From Elusimicrobiota bacterium (lineage in GTDB: Bacteria; Elusimicrobiota; Elusimicrobia; Elusimicrobiales; UBA9959), in the NCBI GenBank assembly GCA_003450815.1, contig DMES01000082.1, positions 1 through 33,662 of the forward strand: a stretch of DNA of 33,662 bases, given 5' to 3'. Of this stretch, positions 29,536-33,662 are shown in pieces. Numbering within the stretch: position 1 is the first letter of the stretch; every line of letters begins with the position of its first letter. Below the pieces are notes generated by a model. That model worked only from the letters and a program-made list of their open reading frames with translations. It did not search any database and was not told the origin of the DNA. A program made the translations under genes and the position numbers.

Positions 29536-30405
29536 ATGTCCTATAACGATCGGGCTATCGGTATTTTTGACTCCGGCCTTGGGGGGCTTACAGTCTTTAA
29601 AGCGGTGAGGAAATTACTGCCGGAGGAAAACCTTATATATTTCGGGGACACGGCAAGGGTTCCTTACGGTACCAAGTCAAAGGAGACAGTAATAGCTTTT
29701 TCAAAAGAAGTAGCCGCATATTTATTGTCAAAGGATATAAAGCTGCTTGTGGTGGCATGCAATACGGCTTCTTCGCTTGCTCTCGCTGAGATAAGAGGAA
29801 TTGCCGATGTTCCCGTGATAGGCGTTATAGAACCAGGGGTAAATGAGGCCGTTGGCGGGCGGGCTGTTTCCGCGAAGCGCGTACTTGTAATCGGCACTAC
29901 CGCCACCGTGAACAGCCGGGCTTATGCTCTCGCCCTTAAGAAAAAGGACAAGCGTGTTTTCTCGGTTGAAAAGGCCTGCCCAATGCTGGTGCCGCTGGCT
30001 GAAGAAGGCTGGTGTTCAGGTCCGATAGCCGCCCTTGCGGTGGAAAAATATCTTGGTCCTCTGAGGAGAAAGCATTTCGACACCGTGATACTTGGCTGCA
30101 CGCATTATCCGCTGCTTAAAAAAACCATTTCAGCCGCGCTCGGTCCCGGTGTGAGGGTTGTGGATTCGGCCATGGCTGCCGCCCGAAGCGCGAAAGCGGA
30201 ACTTGAGACCGCAGGTCTGCTTCGTGACCCGGCGGTGGAAAGAACGGCAGGCAGAGGTAAAGGTATAGGCGGAGCAAGCAATCTAAGACAGGCCGGAAAG
30301 GGTGAAAACGAATTTGTAGTCAGCGATGCGCCTGAAAAATTCAAGGCGCTGGCTTTAAAACTGCTTAAAATAAGAACAGGTCAGATAATGGTAAAGCGGT
30401 TCTAG
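29536..30405 (+). CDS. murI: Glutamate racemase
   Basis: Makes D-glutamate for peptidoglycan in the cytoplasm (289 residues). Motifs: AIGIFDSGLGGLTVFKA with D12/S13, FGDTARVPYGTKS, C75 in VACNTASS and C188 in LGCTHYPLL, the two catalytic cysteines, with H190. The C-terminal region around residues 220-250 is a low-complexity linker (GRGKGIGGASNLRQAGK) longer than usual. A GTG at 29527 is in frame but lies in the repeat array, so ATG 29536 is chosen. No Shine-Dalgarno is visible. Confidence 0.96.
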   Translation: MSYNDRAIGIFDSGLGGLTVFKAVRKLLPEENLIYFGDTARVPYGTKSKETVIAFSKEVAAYLLSKDIKLLVVACNTASSLALAEIRGIADVPVIGVIEPGVNEAVGGRAVSAKRVLVIGTTATVNSRAYALALKKKDKRVFSVEKACPMLVPLAEEGWCSGPIAALAVEKYLGPLRRKHFDTVILGCTHYPLLKKTISAALGPGVRVVDSAMAAARSAKAELETAGLLRDPAVERTAGRGKGIGGASNLRQAGKGENEFVVSDAPEKFKALALKLLKIRTGQIMVKRF

Positions 30406-30474
30406 TAGCGAATAAAACGAATGGTGGCGAATAAGACGAATAACAATTGCGAATGACACGAATCGTTCGCAATT
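30406..30474 (+). repeat. GCGAAT array with terminal hairpin, murI-30486 spacer
   Basis: About 9-bp units gcgaataaa, acgaatggt, gcgaataag, acgaataac, then AATTGCGAA (30445-30453), a 12-nt loop and its exact complement TTCGCAATT (30466-30474). The hairpin ends one base before the TAGGAGGT Shine-Dalgarno of the next gene. Same word as the arrays at 5759 and 7858. Confidence 0.85.
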
Positions 30475-30485
30475 TAGGAGGTAAT

Positions 30486-31043
30486 ATGAAAAAGTATCTG
30501 TTTTTAATAGCGGTGCTTTTCTGTGCGGGAGGGCTTGGAGCCAAGCCGGGTACGGAAGCTGCTCCCGGTCCTCAGAAAGGGCAGGAAAAACAGAACTCTG
30601 TGTCAACAAAGGCTGTAGTTGCCTCGTACACCTTGCACAGCCAAAGTGAGCGGGGCCGGATAATAGTAGCCCAGGTCCCGTCGGCTCCCGATGCGGCAAA
30701 AAAAACGCAGCCGCCCGCTACACCCTCAAGAAAAGAGGCCGCTAAAGCCGCCGATCAGGATAGCGAAGAAGCGGGAGTATTAATCGACTCTAAATCAGAG
30801 GATACGGAGAGCGAAACTCAGCCGGCTTCCTATAAGGCCGCAACTGAGCGCCAGGATGAATCGGCTTTTGCTTCTTATCTCCCCGCTTCATACGGTCAAC
30901 TTAAAGGTATTTTGGACGAGCAGGGCCGTAATGTGCTGGTTTTTGAAAATGAAGACGGAGTTCTCAGTTTTGTGCAGGTTTCCGTTGGTAAACAATCGGT
31001 TGTCTGGAAATTGCTGACAAGAATCGGCAGAAGTCAGGAGTAA
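30486..31043 (+). CDS. Small exported protein of unknown function
   Basis: A 185-residue protein not recognised. Signal peptide MKKYLFLIAVLFCAGGLG, then a long, charged, low-complexity region (residues 25-120, Gln/Glu/Lys/Ala/Ser-rich), and a compact C-terminal segment of about 60 residues (LPASYGQLKGILDEQGRNVL, then VFENEDGVLSFVQVSVG). That segment resembles a small beta domain. The frame extends upstream to 30447, but the strong TAGGAGGT at 30475-30482 fixes ATG 30486. The stop is followed by a complex inverted repeat, then phoB. Confidence 0.8.
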   Translation: MKKYLFLIAVLFCAGGLGAKPGTEAAPGPQKGQEKQNSVSTKAVVASYTLHSQSERGRIIVAQVPSAPDAAKKTQPPATPSRKEAAKAADQDSEEAGVLIDSKSEDTESETQPASYKAATERQDESAFASYLPASYGQLKGILDEQGRNVLVFENEDGVLSFVQVSVGKQSVVWKLLTRIGRSQE

Positions 31044-31101
31044 TCCGAAAATTGCGATTTAAATCGTTCGCCTTAGGCGGATATCCATGGCAATTTTCGG
31101 A
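31044..31101 (+). repeat. 12-bp inverted repeat enclosing nested palindromes
   Basis: TCCGAAAATTGC (31044-31055) pairs perfectly with 31090-31101. Between the arms lie CGATTTAAATCG (31055-31066), CGCC-TTA-GGCG (31069-31079), GGATATCC (31079-31086) and CCATGG (31085-31090). It is unlike the short-word arrays. It starts directly after the stop of the preceding gene. Confidence 0.75.
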
Positions 31102-31189
31102 AGGATAAGGGAAAAGATACTGTAAGGTAAAGAAATTTTTTTACATTCCTTAGCCTGTAACCTTTTCTATTTTGCTGCCATCTCCCCGT

Positions 31190-31876
31190 ATGGACGAGAA
31201 AATCCTTATAGTTGAGGACGAAAAGGATATAGCCAGAATACTGGACTATAACCTTAAAAAAGAGGGCTACCACACTGTGCTTGCGCACGAAGGGACCTCC
31301 ATTCCGCTGCTGGCCGCAAAAGAACGTCCCCGCCTGATAATACTTGACCTGATGCTGCCTGGTCTCGACGGCCTTGAAGTATGCCGCCGCCTTAAGATGG
31401 AACAGAAAACCGCCGCTATTCCCGTGATAATGCTCACCGCTAAAGGTGAAGAGTCGGATAAGATAGTCGGACTTGAGATGGGCGCCGACGATTACGTAAC
31501 AAAGCCTTTCAGCGTTAAGGAACTGCTCGCCCGTGTGAAAGCCGTGCTGCGCCGCTCTAAAACCCCAGTCCCGGTCGGTGATAAATTCATGGCGGGCGCG
31601 TTGGAAGTGGATTTTTTAAAGGTGGAGGCCAGGGTTAAAGGTGCGGCGGTGGAACTGACCTCCAAAGAATTTGAATTGCTCAAGGCGCTTGCGCTTTCAG
31701 CCGGCAAGGTCCTTTCGCGTGAGGCCCTGCTGGAGAAAGCCTGGGGCATGGACGCCGCACTGGAGGTTGAGACCCGCACTGTTGATGTGCATGTGGGGAC
31801 TCTGCGAAAAAAGTTGAAGTCCGAGGGAAAACGAATAATCACGGTCAAGAATTACGGCTATCGTTTTGGTGATTAA
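31190..31876 (+). CDS. phoB: OmpR/PhoB-family response regulator
   Basis: Two-domain response regulator (228 residues). The receiver has the acidic pair in VEDEKDIARILDYNLKKEGY, phospho-acceptor D53 in LIILDLMLPGLDG, a T in MLTAKGEE and K in DYVTKPF. The C-terminal winged helix has LTSKEFELLKALAL, then VDVHVGTLRKKLKSEG and VKNYGYRF. The frame opens at TTG 31172, but ATG 31190 is the family start (MDEKILIVEDE). No Shine-Dalgarno. Paired with the next gene, which looks PhoR-like; the phosphate role is inferred from domain layout only. Confidence 0.88.
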   Translation: MDEKILIVEDEKDIARILDYNLKKEGYHTVLAHEGTSIPLLAAKERPRLIILDLMLPGLDGLEVCRRLKMEQKTAAIPVIMLTAKGEESDKIVGLEMGADDYVTKPFSVKELLARVKAVLRRSKTPVPVGDKFMAGALEVDFLKVEARVKGAAVELTSKEFELLKALALSAGKVLSREALLEKAWGMDAALEVETRTVDVHVGTLRKKLKSEGKRIITVKNYGYRFGD

Positions 31877-31878
31877 TA

Positions 31879-33648
31879 ATGCCGGATATATTAAAAACTT
31901 TCAGGTTCCGGCTTTTTCTTTCATATCTGGCGTTGTCTGCGGTCGTGCTCGGCGTGGCTTTCTTCCTTGTATACCAGCGTATAGAGAGAGCTGAGATTTC
32001 AGCTTTAAGAGCGAAACTTTCGGATGAGGCCGCGCTTGTTTCCGCACAGCTCCGTTCTTCAGACCTCTCTTCTCCCGGGATAAACGCGCTGGCGCATTCG
32101 TTGGGTTCAAAAGTGCGCTCAAGGCTGACCATAATAGACGCGGACGGATGGGTGCTGGCGGATTCTGAATTGGACGGAGCCGCTGTGAAGGCAATGGAGA
32201 ACCACTCAGGCAGGCCTGAGGTTGTCGGGGCGCTTGAGGGAGCGGCTTCTTATGATCTGCGCCATTCGGCCACGCTCGGCAAGGTTATGCTTTACGCGGC
32301 CTATCCGGTAATTTCCGGCGGACGGGTAGGGGCGGTGGCGCGCCTGGCCGTTCCCGCCGCGCAGTTGGAATCAGCCAGGGCCATGCTTAAGAAAGCGCTG
32401 TTGGCTGCGCTGACCCTGGCGTTGCTGCTCTCCTTCTTCCTTAGCTTGACGGTTTCAGCCGGTCTTGCCAGGCCGTTCGATAAGATTGTGTACGGTTCAA
32501 AAAAATTCGCCGCCGGGGACTTTTCCTACAGGATACAGAAAGATTTCCACGGGGAGATGGGTAAGCTGGCCGAGACGCTAAATTCTATGTCCGCCGCCGT
32601 GGAGGAAAATCTGCGGCGTGTGGAAACGCAGGCACAGCAGCTGGCTGCGGCCTTTGCCAATATGGCCGAAGGCGTACTTGTAACCGATATGAGCGCGAGG
32701 GTGACCGCGCTTAATCCGTCCGTAGAGCGGATATTCAGTATTAAAGCCGGCGACGCCATAACAAGACCACTGCTTGAAGTTATCCCTAACGCCGGGCTGA
32801 GCGGGATATGCGCCCGCGCCCTTTCAGGCGGGAAGCCCGCTTCCGAAGAGATGGAACTCACCACTCCCGTCAGGGGTGTTTTCAGCGTTAACGCTGTGCC
32901 CATATTCGAGGGCGGGGCTGTGTCCGGCTGCCTTATGGTCGTGCACGATATCACAGAGGTGCGGCGCCTGGAGGCCAAGCGCAGGGACTTCGTGGCGAAC
33001 GTTTCACACGAACTAAAAACGCCGCTTACCGCCATCCGCGGCTATGTGGAAACTTTGATGGGGGGAGCCATAGATGACAAAGAGCATGCGATGGAATTCC
33101 TCGGCGTCATTCTCCAGCAGTCCAGACGCCTCGATAATATCATCAGCGACCTGCTTAAGCTTTCCTCCCTGGAATCTTACGCGTTAGAGGTAAAGAAGGA
33201 AGAATTGGGGCTGAAAGACCTGGCCGACTCCCTTATAGCCGGCCTGGCTTCAATCTTTAAGGCTAAAAACGCCGCAGTCTACAATACGATCCCGGCCGGG
33301 CTTGTTGTAAGGGCCGACCCCGAGAAACTTGGACAAGTTTTTATAAACCTGCTGGACAACGCCGTTAAATTTTCTACGGAGAACGCGAAAGTGGAGGTCT
33401 CAGTGCAGGAACTGCCCGGAAGCGTAAAAGTTGTGGTTAAAGATAGCGGCATAGGCATACCGCAGGAACACCTCGCCTGGGTGTTCGAAAGGTTTTACCG
33501 GGTGGATAAGGCGCGCTCCCGCGAAATGGGGGGCACAGGGCTAGGCCTTTCAATAGTAAAACATGTGGTAGAACTACATGGCGGTTTGGTCGGTGTGGAA
33601 AGCGCCGAAGGCCGCGGTTCCACGTTTTGGTTCACCCTGCCTAAATAG
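31879..33648 (+). CDS. phoR: PhoR-like sensor histidine kinase
   Basis: Membrane sensor kinase (589 residues), starting 2 nt after phoB. Membrane helices at about 12-32 and 170-195 enclose an extracytoplasmic sensor of about 130 residues. A HAMP domain (about 195-245), a PAS domain (about 255-365), then HisKA with H377 in NVSHELKTPLTAIRGYVETL. The ATPase domain has the N box at N494 (FINLLDNAVKF), DSGIGIP and GGTGLGLSIVKHVV. Complete to the stop. The periplasmic-PAS, HAMP, PAS, HisKA order is that of PhoR in many phyla. Confidence 0.9.
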   Translation: MPDILKTFRFRLFLSYLALSAVVLGVAFFLVYQRIERAEISALRAKLSDEAALVSAQLRSSDLSSPGINALAHSLGSKVRSRLTIIDADGWVLADSELDGAAVKAMENHSGRPEVVGALEGAASYDLRHSATLGKVMLYAAYPVISGGRVGAVARLAVPAAQLESARAMLKKALLAALTLALLLSFFLSLTVSAGLARPFDKIVYGSKKFAAGDFSYRIQKDFHGEMGKLAETLNSMSAAVEENLRRVETQAQQLAAAFANMAEGVLVTDMSARVTALNPSVERIFSIKAGDAITRPLLEVIPNAGLSGICARALSGGKPASEEMELTTPVRGVFSVNAVPIFEGGAVSGCLMVVHDITEVRRLEAKRRDFVANVSHELKTPLTAIRGYVETLMGGAIDDKEHAMEFLGVILQQSRRLDNIISDLLKLSSLESYALEVKKEELGLKDLADSLIAGLASIFKAKNAAVYNTIPAGLVVRADPEKLGQVFINLLDNAVKFSTENAKVEVSVQELPGSVKVVVKDSGIGIPQEHLAWVFERFYRVDKARSREMGGTGLGLSIVKHVVELHGGLVGVESAEGRGSTFWFTLPK

Positions 33649-33662
33649 TTTTACCCGCATTT

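Noticed and set aside
4791..30474. Insertion sequences or MITEs as the source of the arrays
   Set aside because: No transposase, no constant terminal sequence and no target-site duplications. The word changes from spacer to spacer.

Overview
The window is a chromosomal, vertically inherited core region. Every gene I accept is on the + strand. It runs from a few small upstream genes, through a nearly complete S10-spc-alpha ribosomal protein cluster, into the cell-shape (rod) cluster and then RNA-processing, wall and phosphate-type signalling genes. The lineage cannot be fixed from one window. MreB/MreC/MreD/PBP2/RodA and a cell-wall amidase indicate a rod-shaped bacterium with peptidoglycan, of moderate G+C. 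My guess is Elusimicrobiota or a neighbouring deep-branching didermal phylum, at low certainty. I see no phage, IS element, CRISPR array, tRNA or rRNA.

Layout. 1-263: no gene recognised. 264-1579: a DsrE-like protein, a membrane/TPR protein and an FKBP-type prolyl isomerase. 1620-2627: an exported protein built from eight 26-residue two-cysteine repeats plus a Tyr/Pro-rich tail. 2628-2984: tandem terminator hairpins, candidate promoters and a leader. 2985-19642: rplC-rplD-rplW-rplB-rpsS-rplV-rpsC-rplP-rpmC-rpsQ-rplN-rplX-rplE-rpsN-rpsH-rplF-rplR-rpsE-rplO-secY-adk-map-infA-rpmJ-rpsM-rpsK-rpsD-rpoA-rplQ. rpsJ (usually first) and rpmD (usually between rpsE and rplO) are missing. 19681-25299: mreB, then mreC-mreD-mrdA-rodA joined by 4-nt ATGA overlaps. 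25421-27686: a DUF2344-type protein and RNase G. 27733-30405: an N-acetylmuramoyl-L-alanine amidase and glutamate racemase. 30486-31043: a small exported protein. 31190-33648: a PhoB/PhoR-like two-component pair.

The functional themes are translation and export (ribosomal proteins, SecY, Map, IF-1, RpoA), then elongation and wall metabolism (Mre/PBP2/RodA, amidase, MurI), then RNA decay (RNase G) and envelope or phosphate sensing.

The most unusual feature is not a gene. Most spacers longer than about 55 nt, from rplW onward, are filled from stop codon to Shine-Dalgarno by degenerate tandem arrays of 7-, 8- or 9-bp words. Typically a G/A-rich array is followed by its reverse complement, predicting long imperfect mRNA hairpins. 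The word differs between spacers, but a few word families recur at distant spacers. Tightly coupled gene pairs have none. I know of no named element class that matches this architecture, and it is the best candidate here for something undescribed.
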